34,225 bases of DNA from Chloroflexota bacterium (GCA_029561345.1 JAKQJC010000004.1:1-34225); one strand, 5' to 3'. Shown: positions 14,656 through 24,099, counted from the first letter of the stretch. The notes: generated from the sequence alone by a model not told the origin. A program made the numbers and translations.

Positions 14656-16068
14656 ATGAGCAGCGAACAACAAGCAGATGTTCTCGAGCGGCTGGGTGAA
14701 TACCGGTATGGATTTCAGGATCCAGATACATCGGTTTTCAAAAGCAGCAAAGGCCTGAGCCGTGAGGTTGTTGAACAAATTTCAACTATGAAGGGTGAGC
14801 CGCAGTGGATGTTGGAATTTCGGCTCAAAGCGCTCGAACATTACCTGGCGCGCCCCATGCCCAACTGGGGCGCTGATCTCAGCCAGCTGGATCTGGATGA
14901 TCTCTTTTACTATGTAAGGCCGTCAGAAAAGACCGGCCGCTCGTGGGATGAGGTGCCGGATACGATCAAACAAACCTTTGACCGCCTGGGCATCCCCGAA
15001 GCGGAACAGAAATTTTTGGCAGGGGTTGGCGCCCAGTATGAATCTGAGATGGTTTACCACAGCATTCAAGAGCATCTTGAAAAGCAGGGCGTCATTTTCC
15101 TGAGCATTGAAGATGGGCTGCGCCAGCACCCGGATTTGTTCCGTAAATATTTCGGCACGGTGGTGCCGATTACGGATAACAAATTTGCCGCCCTTAACAG
15201 TGCGGTCTGGTCGGGCGGATCATTTGTGTATGTGCCGCCGGGCGTGAAGGTGGATTTGCCCCTGCAGGCCTATTTCCGTTTGAATGTGGCCAATATCGGC
15301 CAGTTTGAACGCAGTCTGATCATCGCCGATGAGGGCGCTCAGGTGCACTATGTGGAAGGCTGCACCGCGCCGCAGTATTCAACCAATTCTTTCCACAGCG
15401 GCGTGATTGAAATTGTGGTCAACAAGGGCGCACGGGTGCGGTACACCACCATCCAGAACTGGTCCACCAATGTGTACAACCTGGTGACTCAGCGGGCGCT
15501 GGTGCAGGAAAACGGCACAATGGAATGGGTTGATTCCAACCTGGGTTCTCACACCACCATGAAGTACCCATCCTGCTACCTGATGGGACCTGGGGCGCAC
15601 GGTGAAATTCTTTCCGTTGCTTTTGCCGGACCCGGTCAGCACCAGGATGCTGGCGGCAAGATCATCCATTTTGCCCCTAACACCAGCAGCAAGATCACCT
15701 CAAAATCGATCAGCAAGGGCGGGGGACGCTCATCCTACCGCGGCTTGTTAAAAGTTTACCGGGGTGCGGCCGGAGTGCGGTCGAATGTGGTTTGTGATGC
15801 TCTGATTCTTGACCCTGAGTCACGGTCGGACACCTATCCCTATATTGAGATTGACGAAGATGATGTGTCCATTGGGCATGAAGCCTCGGTTTCCAAGATC
15901 GGCGAAGAACAGCTGTTTTACCTGATGAGCCGCGGCCTGAGCGAAGCTGAGGCCACCACCATGGTAGTTTCGGGCTTTATCGAGCCACTGGTCAAGGAAC
16001 TGCCGATGGAATATGCGGTTGAGATGAACCGCCTGATCCAATTGCAAATGTCCGGGTCGGTCGGTTAA
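14656..16068 (+). CDS. sufB: Fe-S cluster assembly protein SufB
   Basis: A 470-residue SufB with the family's right-handed beta-helix core. Hallmarks are [45 protein letters not shown], and the C-terminal [20 protein letters not shown]. SufB forms the scaffold with SufC and SufD. At the position of E. coli Cys405 the sequence is [11 protein letters not shown], with Ser instead of Cys. From memory this is also so in Bacillus-type SufB proteins that work with SufU. AGGAGG lies just before the ATG, 20 bases after sufC. Confidence 0.97.
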   Translation: MSSEQQADVLERLGEYRYGFQDPDTSVFKSSKGLSREVVEQISTMKGEPQWMLEFRLKALEHYLARPMPNWGADLSQLDLDDLFYYVRPSEKTGRSWDEVPDTIKQTFDRLGIPEAEQKFLAGVGAQYESEMVYHSIQEHLEKQGVIFLSIEDGLRQHPDLFRKYFGTVVPITDNKFAALNSAVWSGGSFVYVPPGVKVDLPLQAYFRLNVANIGQFERSLIIADEGAQVHYVEGCTAPQYSTNSFHSGVIEIVVNKGARVRYTTIQNWSTNVYNLVTQRALVQENGTMEWVDSNLGSHTTMKYPSCYLMGPGAHGEILSVAFAGPGQHQDAGGKIIHFAPNTSSKITSKSISKGGGRSSYRGLLKVYRGAAGVRSNVVCDALILDPESRSDTYPYIEIDEDDVSIGHEASVSKIGEEQLFYLMSRGLSEAEATTMVVSGFIEPLVKELPMEYAVEMNRLIQLQMSGSVG

Positions 16069-16087
16069 AAGGAAAACGGAGCGAACT

Positions 16088-17419
16088 ATGACGATGGAGA
16101 AACCTCAAGTTGTGACACGCGTCCGCAGAGGTCCTGCGGAAGAAAAAGCGTTTTCCTTTACCCGCGATATGCTGCCCGTTCAGACGGATTTCAGGGAGCA
16201 GGCCTGGGCGTCTTATATGCGCCAACCCATGCCCACCACTCAGGATGAACCCTGGCGGCGGACAGATATCCGTGCCTTGAAATTGAGCCAATTAAGGCTG
16301 GTTGACGGGCAGGCCCATGATGCCAATTCAGCCGTTCCAGCGCACCTGATGCAGCCGCTGACGGATGCGGCTCACGGCGGCGAAGTGCTGCTGAGCGCAG
16401 CCGGGGCGAAGGTGAGCCTGGCGTCTGAACTTTCTGCACAGGGCGTTATATTTACTGATTTGATGACGGCTGAAAAGCAGTATCCCCAATTGGTGGCTAA
16501 GATGGCCGGAAAGACTGTCCGACCAGATGAAGGCAAGTTTGCTGCCCTGGCTGGTGCCCTGGCTCACACCGGCGTATTGCTGTATGTGCCCAGGGGCGTG
16601 GAGATCAAGCAGCCGCTGCACAGCCTGCTGTGGGGATCAGGCAAGTTGACGGCGCAAATTTCCCATATTCTGGTGTGGGTTGAGGCTGGGGCCAGCGTGA
16701 CGTATCTGCATGAAAGTGCATCCAATACAGAAGATGACCAATCGATGCATGCGGGTCTGGTGGAAATTCATGTCGGCGAAAATGCCCGCCTGAATTTTGT
16801 GGAATTGCAGTCGTGGGGCAAACATGTCTGGAATTTCAGCCATGAACGGGCCAATGTGGAAAGCTACGGTACACTGGATTGGATCTTTGGGGCCATTGGC
16901 AGCCGCCTGACCAAGAACTTCACCACCCTTGAATTGAATGGCCACGGTGCGACCGGCAAAATGTCGGGATTTTATTTCACTGACGGCAACCAGCACCTGG
17001 ACCACGACACCCAGCAGAATCACCATGCGCCGTTCACCACCAGCGACCTGCTCTTCAAAGGCGCTTTGCAGGGTGAAAGCCGCTCGGTCTGGCAGGGAAT
17101 GATTTATGTGGCCAAGGGAGCAGTGAAAGCGGATGGCTACCAGGCCAACCGGAATCTGGTGTTAAGCAAGGCTTCCCGCGCCGATTCGATTCCGGGGTTG
17201 GAGATTCTGGCTGATGATGTGCGCTGCACCCATGGCGCCACGGTCGGCAAGATGGACCCGACGGAAATTTTCTATCTGAACAGCCGCGGCATTCCCAAAG
17301 CGGAAGCTGAGCGCCTGATTGTGGAAGGTTTCTTTGATCCGATCATGCAGCGGATCCCCTTTGAAGGCGTGCGCCAGCGCTTTGAGCTTGCCATTCATCA
17401 AAAAATGGGTAATATATAG
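16088..17419 (+). CDS. sufD: Fe-S cluster assembly protein SufD
   Basis: A 443-residue SufD, paralog of SufB, with a more variable N-terminal half and a beta-helix core. Key parts are VPRGVEIKQPLHSLLW, the repeats around SGFYFTDGNQHLDHDTQQNH, and DDVRCTHGATVGKMDPTEIF. In the last, Cys and His correspond to the conserved Cys358/His360 pair of E. coli SufD at the SufB interface. GGAG precedes the ATG at 16088; Met3 is an alternative start. It sits between sufB and the small unknown gene. Confidence 0.96.
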   Translation: MTMEKPQVVTRVRRGPAEEKAFSFTRDMLPVQTDFREQAWASYMRQPMPTTQDEPWRRTDIRALKLSQLRLVDGQAHDANSAVPAHLMQPLTDAAHGGEVLLSAAGAKVSLASELSAQGVIFTDLMTAEKQYPQLVAKMAGKTVRPDEGKFAALAGALAHTGVLLYVPRGVEIKQPLHSLLWGSGKLTAQISHILVWVEAGASVTYLHESASNTEDDQSMHAGLVEIHVGENARLNFVELQSWGKHVWNFSHERANVESYGTLDWIFGAIGSRLTKNFTTLELNGHGATGKMSGFYFTDGNQHLDHDTQQNHHAPFTTSDLLFKGALQGESRSVWQGMIYVAKGAVKADGYQANRNLVLSKASRADSIPGLEILADDVRCTHGATVGKMDPTEIFYLNSRGIPKAEAERLIVEGFFDPIMQRIPFEGVRQRFELAIHQKMGNI

Positions 17420-17445
17420 ATACACACTTTCCTGGAGGAAATTTT

Positions 17446-17751
17446 ATGCCAACTTACGCGTATATGCGTCCGCCTGAGCCCGAGGTGAATTATGAAGTGG
17501 GCGATATCGTCGAAGTGTTTTGCGATCATGAAAAAGGTGGTCAACGCACACGCGGCTGGTTAAAAGGCATCGTGGTGCAGGTGGATAATAAGATGGTGGC
17601 GGTGCAGTTCCGCTCCAATGTATTTCTGACTGACGGATGGATGGTGCCGGATCATATTTTATGGTTCCGCCTCACTTCCGCGGACATTCGTATGCCGCAG
17701 GCTGCGAAACCCAAGCGCCAACCCCTGAACATGAAAGAGGATGAACTGTGA
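17446..17751 (+). CDS. Unrecognised 101-residue protein in the suf operon
   Basis: I do not recognise a named family. The middle (residues 17-85) is strand-rich with regularly spaced Gly, Val and Trp: VGDIVEVF, RGWLKGIVVQVD, MVAVQFRSNVF, GWMVPDHILWF. This suggests a small SH3/Tudor-like barrel, as a structural guess only. It has one Cys and one His close together (CDH at about 26-28) and a basic, Pro-containing tail. There is no signal peptide or membrane segment. GGAGG lies 8-9 bases before the ATG. Its stop overlaps the GTG start of sufS by four bases, so the two are very likely co-translated. Position between sufD and sufS suggests a role in cluster assembly or its control. Confidence 0.75.
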   Translation: MPTYAYMRPPEPEVNYEVGDIVEVFCDHEKGGQRTRGWLKGIVVQVDNKMVAVQFRSNVFLTDGWMVPDHILWFRLTSADIRMPQAAKPKRQPLNMKEDEL

Positions 17752-18986
17752 CCATTTCAACTCCCCTGGACGTCAAACGGATTCGGGCTGATTTTCCCAT
17801 TTTGGACCGGGAGATTCACCCGGGCAAGAAGCTGATCTACCTGGATTCAACGGCCACGGCGCAGAAGCCTGCCGCGGTGATTGAGGCCATGAACACATAC
17901 TACCGCCAGAGCAATGCCAATATTCACCGGGGTGTGCATGCCCTGGCAGAGGAGGCCACGGCTTCTTATGAAGGCGCACGGCAGAAGGTAGCCAAATTCA
18001 TTGGCGCAAAAAACAGCCGGCAGGTTATTTTCACCCGCAATGCATCTGAAGCATTGAACCTGGTGGCGCAGTCGTGGGGGCGGGCTAATCTGAATCCGGG
18101 GGATGTGATTGTTCTGACAGAAATGGAACATCACTCAAACCTGGTGCCCTGGCAGATGCTGGCGGTTGAGAAAAACCTGCGCCTTGAATTTATCGAAGTG
18201 ACGCCAGACGGTCTGCTGGATATGGAAACTTACAAAAAATGCCTTTCCCTGCAGCCGAAACTGGTTTCCTTCACCCAAATGTCCAATGTGCTGGGAACCA
18301 TCAATCCGGCCAAAGAGATGATTGCCATGGCTCACGCGGCGGGTGCAGTGGCGGTGATTGACGGGGCGCAATCGGTGCCGCATTTTGCCGTGGATGTGAT
18401 GGATTTGGACGCAGATTTTCTGGCCTTTTCGGCGCATAAAATGTGCGGGCCAACCGGCATCGGCGCACTGTACGGACGGGAGAGCCTGCTCGAAGCCATG
18501 CCGCCTTACCAGGGGGGTGGAGATATGATCCGCAAGGTGTTCCTGCGCAGCTTCACGCCCAACGAACTGCCGCACAAATTTGAAGCTGGCACCCCGGCCA
18601 TTGCCGAAGGCATTGGCTTTGGCGCAGCGGTGGATTACCTCTCATCCGTGGGTATGGGCCAGATTGAAGCCCATGAACAGGCTTTGATCAGTTATGCGCT
18701 GGAACGGCTGGAAGAAATTCCGGGCGTGAAGGTGATTGGTCCGGAAGCCAGTAAAAAAGGCGGTGTGGCTGCCTTTGTGATGGACGGCGTGCATCCCCAT
18801 GATGTGGCGCAAATTCTGGACGGCGAAGGTATTGCGGTGCGTGCTGGCCATCACTGCGCCATGCCCCTGCATGACAAATTCCACCTGCCGGCCACTTCAC
18901 GCGCCAGTTTCTACCTTTACAACACAATCGAAGAAATCGATCATCTGGTTGAAGCGATTTATAAAGTTAAGAAAATGTTTGGGTGA
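17748..18986 (+). CDS. sufS: Cysteine desulfurase SufS
   Basis: A 412-residue PLP-dependent class V aminotransferase-fold enzyme that removes sulfur from L-cysteine and passes it on as persulfide. The PLP Lys is Lys231 in FSAHKMCGPTGIGALYG. The substrate/PLP motif TEMEHHSN and DGAQSVPHF are present. The catalytic Cys is Cys370 in RAGHHCAMPLH, in the short-loop arrangement of SufS (group II) enzymes. The GTG at 17748 overlaps the preceding stop as GTGA and has GAGGA 6 bases upstream. sufU follows after three bases, matching a SufS-SufU pair. Confidence 0.97.
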   Translation: MTISTPLDVKRIRADFPILDREIHPGKKLIYLDSTATAQKPAAVIEAMNTYYRQSNANIHRGVHALAEEATASYEGARQKVAKFIGAKNSRQVIFTRNASEALNLVAQSWGRANLNPGDVIVLTEMEHHSNLVPWQMLAVEKNLRLEFIEVTPDGLLDMETYKKCLSLQPKLVSFTQMSNVLGTINPAKEMIAMAHAAGAVAVIDGAQSVPHFAVDVMDLDADFLAFSAHKMCGPTGIGALYGRESLLEAMPPYQGGGDMIRKVFLRSFTPNELPHKFEAGTPAIAEGIGFGAAVDYLSSVGMGQIEAHEQALISYALERLEEIPGVKVIGPEASKKGGVAAFVMDGVHPHDVAQILDGEGIAVRAGHHCAMPLHDKFHLPATSRASFYLYNTIEEIDHLVEAIYKVKKMFG

Positions 18987-18989
18987 GAT

Positions 18990-19388
18990 ATGGACGATCT
19001 GTACCGCGAAATCATCATAGAACATTACAAGAATCCATCCTACCGGGGAGAATTGGATCCGCACGATATCTCATTCAGCGATGAGAACCCGCTCTGCGGC
19101 GATCATATTCGCATTGATCTGCGCGTGAATGATCTGGGTGTCATCACCGAAGCTGGTTTCAGCGGACACGGCTGCGCCATTTCGCAGGCTTCAGCTGACC
19201 TTCTGCTCGAGTCCGTTATTGGCAAGACTTTGGATGAGGTCAAGGCGATGACCAAACAGGATATTCTGGACCTGTTGGGCATAGAACTGGGTCCGGTGCG
19301 CCTGAAATGCGCCCTGCTTTCGCTGAAGGTATTAAAGGCGGGTGTTTATGGCCTGGACCAGGCGAACGATAACCTGGTAGAGGAATAG
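18990..19388 (+). CDS. sufU: SufU-like sulfur acceptor / Fe-S scaffold
   Basis: A 132-residue IscU/SufU-fold protein. The metal ligands Cys36 and Asp38 (NPLCGD), Cys62 (HGCAIS) and Cys107 (RLKCALL) are all present. SufU proteins accept persulfide from SufS at a zinc site. As in SufU, Lys stands where IscU has His next to the third Cys. However, the spacing Cys62-Cys107 (45) is close to IscU; Bacillus SufU has about 18 more residues there. It is therefore a short SufU lacking the insertion. It starts 3 bases after sufS, and the Rieske gene starts 4 bases after its stop. Confidence 0.94.
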   Translation: MDDLYREIIIEHYKNPSYRGELDPHDISFSDENPLCGDHIRIDLRVNDLGVITEAGFSGHGCAISQASADLLLESVIGKTLDEVKAMTKQDILDLLGIELGPVRLKCALLSLKVLKAGVYGLDQANDNLVEE

Positions 19389-19392
19389 GGTC

Positions 19393-19716
19393 ATGGAGAC
19401 GAAGCTTCAATATATCCCTCTTATTCAGGAGGGAGAGATTTCCACGGGTGAGCGCGTCTATTTTGAAATTGATGAAAAGACCGTCATGCTTTTCCGGGTT
19501 GGAGATGCCTATTTCGCGGTTGGCGATGTGTGTACGCATGATGACGGCCCGCTGGGAGACAGCGACCTGGAAGGCTATGAGCTGGTTTGCCCGCGCCACG
19601 GAGCCCGTTTTGATATCCGGGACGGCAAGGCGCTGTGTTTACCGGCGGTCAGGCCCATTCCATCATATCCAGTCCGGATCCATGAAGGCATGGTGGAGAT
19701 CGGCATTCAGGGCTGA
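19393..19716 (+). CDS. Rieske [2Fe-2S] ferredoxin
   Basis: A 107-residue soluble Rieske protein. The cluster ligands are in CTHDDGPLGD (Cys-x-His) and CPRHGARFD (Cys-x-x-His), spaced as in Rieske-type ferredoxins of dioxygenase systems. No signal peptide or transmembrane segment is present, so it is probably cytoplasmic. It is the last gene of the suf operon and precedes a strong terminator. No oxygenase gene is nearby. The position suggests electron supply for cluster assembly, or a general ferredoxin; this is inference. Confidence 0.93.
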   Translation: METKLQYIPLIQEGEISTGERVYFEIDEKTVMLFRVGDAYFAVGDVCTHDDGPLGDSDLEGYELVCPRHGARFDIRDGKALCLPAVRPIPSYPVRIHEGMVEIGIQG

Positions 19717-19728
19717 TTAGAAAAAATC

Positions 19729-19756
19729 AAAAGACCTCTCAAAAGAGAGGTCTTTT
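19729..19756. terminator. Strong bidirectional terminator after the suf operon
   Basis: A perfect 12-bp stem (19729-19740 with 19745-19756) closes an AAAA tetraloop. On the plus strand its 3' arm ends in TTTTT. On the minus strand TTTTGATTTTTT follows, so it also serves the convergent quinone reductase gene that stops at 19761. Confidence 0.93.
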
Positions 19757-19760
19757 TGTT

Positions 19761-20399
19761 TCAGACGATTTGTTTCAGGCGGATGGACAGCTCTTCCAGG
19801 CAGGCAGAACGGATTTCGGGAGGTTGGCTGGCCGGGCTCCAGGCGATGAAGGGGGGAAGGACCTCAAAACCAACAAAGCGCAGAATGCCGTGCTGGATGG
19901 GATGCAGAATGATATTGATGTCGCCATGTTCACCGGCAGAAGAGAAGGATTCCTGGCTGCCGCCAGTGGTGAAGCATAGCATGGCCTGCCGGCCGTGCAG
20001 GCCGCCGGTTTCATAGCGCCGCCCGCTGCCGTAGGCAAAACCGGTTGTGAAGACGCGGTCAACCCAGCCTTTCATAATGGCGGGCATGGAGGACCACCAG
20101 AGGGGAAAATTCAGGATGAGCAGGTTGCACCAGGTGAGGCGGGCCTGCTGTTCGAGAATATCCTCCGCGAGACGGCCTTGCGCATAGGCGATATTTTGCT
20201 CTGCCTGGAGTTTGAAATAATCCTGGTTGGCGCGCTGGCGCACATCATCCTGATCACCCACCGCTTTGAACCGCATGGCATACAGATCAGACACCTGCAC
20301 AGCATGACCCAGCGACGCCATCACCTTCACCGTCTGGTCTTTCAGGGCCGAGGTGAAGGAGTGGGGTTCCGGGTGGGCGTGGATGATCAGGACGTTCAA
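19761..20399 (-). CDS. Flavodoxin-fold NAD(P)H quinone reductase (NQO1/MdaB/KefF-like)
   Basis: A 212-residue Flavodoxin_2 family oxidoreductase, expected to bind FMN or FAD and reduce quinones with NAD(P)H. The phosphate-binding N-terminus is VLIIHAHPEPHSFTSAL. FPLWWSSMPAIMKGWVDRV is the flavin/quinone-site signature, and FTTGGSQESF follows. The likely start is a TTG at 20399, because the MNVLIIHAHP N-terminus fits family starts; the Shine-Dalgarno is weak. It lies 9 bases after the synthetase stop, so it is the end of that operon. The substrate is not determined by sequence. Confidence 0.88.
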   Translation of the reverse strand: MNVLIIHAHPEPHSFTSALKDQTVKVMASLGHAVQVSDLYAMRFKAVGDQDDVRQRANQDYFKLQAEQNIAYAQGRLAEDILEQQARLTWCNLLILNFPLWWSSMPAIMKGWVDRVFTTGFAYGSGRRYETGGLHGRQAMLCFTTGGSQESFSSAGEHGDINIILHPIQHGILRFVGFEVLPPFIAWSPASQPPEIRSACLEELSIRLKQIV

Positions 20400-20408
20400 C
20401 TTGACCGT

Positions 20409-22505
20409 TTATTTTAGGATGGCGCGGGCATCCAGGGCCAGGACGCCTTTACCCTTTTCGTAGACAAAGAGGGGATTGATTTCAATTTCATCAATCTCCG
20501 GGAAGTCATGGGCGATCTGGCCAATGCGGAGGATGCAATCGACCACGGCATCAATATCGGCAGGTTTTTGCCCGCGCAGACCTGAAAGCAGCTTGCCAGC
20601 TTTGGTTTTAAGGACCATGCGCAGTGCGTTCTCACGGCTCATCGGGTAGAGGCCGAAGGCTACATCGCCAAACAGCTCGACAAAAATGCCGCCCATACCA
20701 AACATCACCAGGGGGCCAAACCCGGGCACGCGGCGCATACCGACGATGACCTCGTGGCCTTTGGGGGCCATGGTTTCCACCAGGATGCCTTCGATGCGGG
20801 CGTTGGGCTGACTGGCCTTGATTTGAGCCATCAATTCATTGTAACCGTCCATGACAGCCTGCGAAGTGGCCAGGTTCAGCTTGATGGCGCCAAGGTCGGA
20901 TTTATGGAGAATGTCTGGCGAGACAATTTTCAGGACAACCGGCAGGCCAACTTTTTCGGCAATTTTGACTGCCTCTTCTGGTGTGTGGGCAACATCGCCA
21001 GCCACCAGGGGCAGACCGTAAGCGGCCAGCACAGAGCGGGTGTGGGCTTCGCCCAGGGTTTTGAGGGCGGCGTGTTGGTGCAGGGCTTTTTCGGCGGCAG
21101 CCTTGCTGATATTGGCGGGTTCCACGAAGGCTTCCTGGCCGAATTTCCGGGTTTCGGCATAACGCATCATGGCGCCCATCACCGCGCCGGCTTCTTCGGG
21201 GAAGACATACATGGGGATTTTGATCTCATGGAAGAGCTTGCTGGCTTCGCCAATGCTGACGCCGCCCATGAAGCAGGCGACGACTGGTTTTTTGCTTCCC
21301 TCGCTGCCGCGGCCGATGGCGCGGGCCACTTCCGCAGGATTCACCAAGGCCTGAGGGGTGAGAATGGCCAGAACGGTATCCACATTTTCATCCGCCAGGC
21401 AAAGGCGGACGGCGGCTTCGTATTCGTGCGGTTCAGCGCCGCCCAGCATATCCACCGGATTGCTGATCTGAGCGGAGGGGACCAGTTTTTCGCGCAGGGC
21501 AGCGCGGGTTTCAGGCGACAGATCGCAGAGTTTCATGCCGTTTTGCGAGAGGCTGTCGGAGGCCAAAGCCGCCGGGCCGCCGGAATTGGTGATGATGACG
21601 GTGCGGTTGCCCTGAGGCAGGGGCTGGTAAACCAGCGCCATGGAAACATTGAAGAGTTCCTCGGCGGTATTGACCATCAATACGCCGCTTTGCTGGAAGG
21701 CGGCTTCATAGGCGGAATTGGACCCGGCCATGGAGCCGGTGTGGGAAGAGACGGCCTTGGCACCGGCTTCGGTGCGGCCGGCTTTGACCATCACAATCGG
21801 CTTGGTCTTCGATACTTCGCGGGCCACCTTCATGAAACGCTCCCCATCGCGAATGGCTTCCACGTAGCAGGCAATCACTTTGGTGTTGGGGTCATCAGCC
21901 AGGAATTCGATCATGTCGGTTTCAGTGACATCGGCCTCATTGCCGAGGCTGGCAAAATTGGAGAAGCCGATGCCTTGATCCTGAAACACATCCACCACCG
22001 CGCCGCAGACAGCGCCGGATTGAGAGACAAAGCCGATATGACCCACTGAGGGCAGGCCTTTAATGAAGGTGGTATTGGAACCAGTGTACAGGTCCAGGGT
22101 GCCCACGCAGTTGGGGCCAACCAGACGCATGCCGTATTGACGGGCAATGTTGACCAGGTTTTTCTCAATGGTTTCGCCTTCAGGGCCAATCTCCTTAAAG
22201 CCGCCGGAGATGATCACAACCGCTTTGATGCCGCGTTTGCCGCAGGCTTCGAGAGTTTCAGGGATGGCCGGCGCAGGCAGGGCCAGCACAGCCAGGTCCA
22301 CCGGGTCGGGTACAGACGCCACATTAGGGTAGCAGGGAATGCCCAATATTTCTGTGTAACGGGGATTGACAGGGTAAACCCCACCCTTGTAGGGGCCTTC
22401 AACCAGGTTCTTTAAAATGCCGTGGCTGAGTTTGTTAGGGCTGGCAGAGGTTCCAAGAAGGGCGACACCGCGCGGAGCAAAAAACGGTGTAAGGGGATGG
22501 GCCAT
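20409..22505 (-). CDS. Acetate/acyl-CoA ligase (ADP-forming), fused alpha-beta
   Basis: A 698-residue NDP-forming acyl-CoA synthetase that couples acyl-CoA hydrolysis to ATP (or GTP) synthesis, typical of fermentative energy conservation. Residues 1 to about 460 form the alpha part: a CoA-binding Rossmann domain (RGVALLGTSASPNKL) and ligase-CoA domains with the phosphorylated His255 in SSHTGSMAGSN. From about 475 an ATP-grasp beta part follows (LPVVLKIVSPDILHKSD, GMGGIFVELFGD). The ATG at 22505 has AAGGAG upstream; an in-frame extension of 12 codons beyond it is not supported. Acetyl-CoA is the usual substrate, but branched or aromatic acyl-CoAs are possible. Confidence 0.93.
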   Translation of the reverse strand: MAHPLTPFFAPRGVALLGTSASPNKLSHGILKNLVEGPYKGGVYPVNPRYTEILGIPCYPNVASVPDPVDLAVLALPAPAIPETLEACGKRGIKAVVIISGGFKEIGPEGETIEKNLVNIARQYGMRLVGPNCVGTLDLYTGSNTTFIKGLPSVGHIGFVSQSGAVCGAVVDVFQDQGIGFSNFASLGNEADVTETDMIEFLADDPNTKVIACYVEAIRDGERFMKVAREVSKTKPIVMVKAGRTEAGAKAVSSHTGSMAGSNSAYEAAFQQSGVLMVNTAEELFNVSMALVYQPLPQGNRTVIITNSGGPAALASDSLSQNGMKLCDLSPETRAALREKLVPSAQISNPVDMLGGAEPHEYEAAVRLCLADENVDTVLAILTPQALVNPAEVARAIGRGSEGSKKPVVACFMGGVSIGEASKLFHEIKIPMYVFPEEAGAVMGAMMRYAETRKFGQEAFVEPANISKAAAEKALHQHAALKTLGEAHTRSVLAAYGLPLVAGDVAHTPEEAVKIAEKVGLPVVLKIVSPDILHKSDLGAIKLNLATSQAVMDGYNELMAQIKASQPNARIEGILVETMAPKGHEVIVGMRRVPGFGPLVMFGMGGIFVELFGDVAFGLYPMSRENALRMVLKTKAGKLLSGLRGQKPADIDAVVDCILRIGQIAHDFPEIDEIEINPLFVYEKGKGVLALDARAILK

Positions 22506-22581
22506 GTATACTCTCCTTTTTAGTTGAAACGAATTTGACAATAATTCATTTTACACGGGTTTGACCATCAGACACAAGGTG

Positions 22582-24096
22582 CTAACCGGCCACAGCGGAT
22601 ATGACAAGCGTCATCAAGCCCAGCAGGAGGCCAGCAAACAGGCCGTAAGGCAGGGTCAGGCGTAAAACATCCCCTTCGCGGCCTTTAATTTGAGCAGTGG
22701 CGCAGCCGACAATGATTTTAGCCGGGGCCACCATGCTGCCCAGAGAGCCGCCGGCGGTTTGAGCGGCGACCAGCAAAAAAGGACTGACGCCGGTTAAGAG
22801 GGCGGTTTGCATTTGCAGTGAGGCAAAAAGGACATTGGAATTATTATTGCTGCCGGTGGCAAAGGCCCCCAAGATGCCTACCAGCGGAGAAACCAGAGGG
22901 AAAAGCTGCCCCATGAGGGTGCTGAGACCCTGGGCCAGCAGAAGGGTCATGCCGCAATAATCCATCACGCTGCTGAGACCGACCATGCCCAGAATGCCAA
23001 GGCTGGTGGGCAGGCCCATCTTCCAGGTCTTTTGAAGGGTTCCCCGCCATTTACCGTTTTCCAGTAAGCCGGCCTTCTGGAAAGCCAGAGCGGTGAGCAG
23101 GGCGACAATGAATATGATGGTTCCGGGATGCAGCATTGGGCGAAACACCTGCGCATTGGCGGCGGTGGAGAAACCCGCTGCACCTGTGACCGGTGGAAGA
23201 GACAGGGTCAGTTTGACTTCAGACAGGATGCTTTTGAGGAAAGGGATGACATTGGTCAGGATCATCAGGGCAGCCAGGCCAGTATAAACCATGACGGCGG
23301 CTTTAAGGGCTCTGGGGGTTGGCGCTGATGGACCCGGTTCGGTTGTGGAAAACCGGCTGAAAATGACTGCGGTGATGACCCCGGCCAACCCAGCACCAAA
23401 GGCCGCCAGTGAGTAAAGTCCGGCGGCGGCGATGCCGAACTGCACCAGGCTGATGAGAAGAGAGGTAACCAGAAGATAAAGCCAGGTGCGCTTCAAAATG
23501 CCGAGGAGATGGGCTGCGCCAATTCCGCAGATCAGGGCGGCAGCCCCCAGCAGCAGAGCTGTGATGGGGATCAGGGCGGCCTGGTCGAGCTGGGTGAGAT
23601 TCAGAAGGGTCTGGAAGATGACGCCCATATCACCGAAGGTGATGGACCAGGCGTGCCCAACGGCCACCGCCGCCACGGCTATCACAGGAGGTACACCCAG
23701 GGCCATCAGCATGGGGGCCACAATGGCGACTGGAATGCCAAAGCCAGCCAGGCCTTCCAGGAGGCCGCTGAAGGACCAGGCCAGCGCCAGCAGCAGCAGG
23801 GGTTTTTCCTTGATGAATTGAGATAGTCCGGAAGCCATCAGGCGAATGCCGCCAGATTCATCCACCAGGTTATAGAGCCAGAGTGCTGGCCAGAGGATAA
23901 GCAGAACAACGAAAGAAAGATAAAGCCCTTTGAGTTGAGACACCCAGAATGTGTCCCAGTTGAGGCCAAAAAAGATCAGGGCAATGATCACCCCGCCAGC
24001 CCAGCCGCCCAGGCCCGCACGCTGGCCACTTTGCCGGAAGAAAAGGATGGCTACCAGAACAGCAAGGATGGGCAGGAAGGCCAGGAAGTAATTCAT
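22582..24096 (-). CDS. LctP-family permease (lactate/glycolate-type)
   Basis: A 504-residue integral membrane protein with about 12-14 hydrophobic helices. It belongs to the L-lactate permease family (TC 2.A.14). Diagnostic segments are SFSGLLEGLAGFGIPVAIVA, then GAFATGSNNNSNVLFASLQ near residues 415-435, and AAQTAGGSLGSMVAPAKI. It should symport lactate, glycolate or a related 2-hydroxy acid with protons. The ATG lies 3 bases after the stop of the EamA gene with only a weak Shine-Dalgarno, suggesting coupling. The next gene, the ADP-forming synthetase, starts 76 bases on. No lactate dehydrogenase is in the window. Confidence 0.9.
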   Translation of the reverse strand: MNYFLAFLPILAVLVAILFFRQSGQRAGLGGWAGGVIIALIFFGLNWDTFWVSQLKGLYLSFVVLLILWPALWLYNLVDESGGIRLMASGLSQFIKEKPLLLLALAWSFSGLLEGLAGFGIPVAIVAPMLMALGVPPVIAVAAVAVGHAWSITFGDMGVIFQTLLNLTQLDQAALIPITALLLGAAALICGIGAAHLLGILKRTWLYLLVTSLLISLVQFGIAAAGLYSLAAFGAGLAGVITAVIFSRFSTTEPGPSAPTPRALKAAVMVYTGLAALMILTNVIPFLKSILSEVKLTLSLPPVTGAAGFSTAANAQVFRPMLHPGTIIFIVALLTALAFQKAGLLENGKWRGTLQKTWKMGLPTSLGILGMVGLSSVMDYCGMTLLLAQGLSTLMGQLFPLVSPLVGILGAFATGSNNNSNVLFASLQMQTALLTGVSPFLLVAAQTAGGSLGSMVAPAKIIVGCATAQIKGREGDVLRLTLPYGLFAGLLLGLMTLVISAVAG

Positions 24097-24099
24097 GGC

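Noticed and set aside
20754..22049. Long open frame on the plus strand (431 codons) opposite the acyl-CoA synthetase
   Set aside because: It is a shadow of the high-GC codon use of the real gene: it is rich in Gly, His and Phe, matches no family, and the opposite strand has clear ligase motifs.
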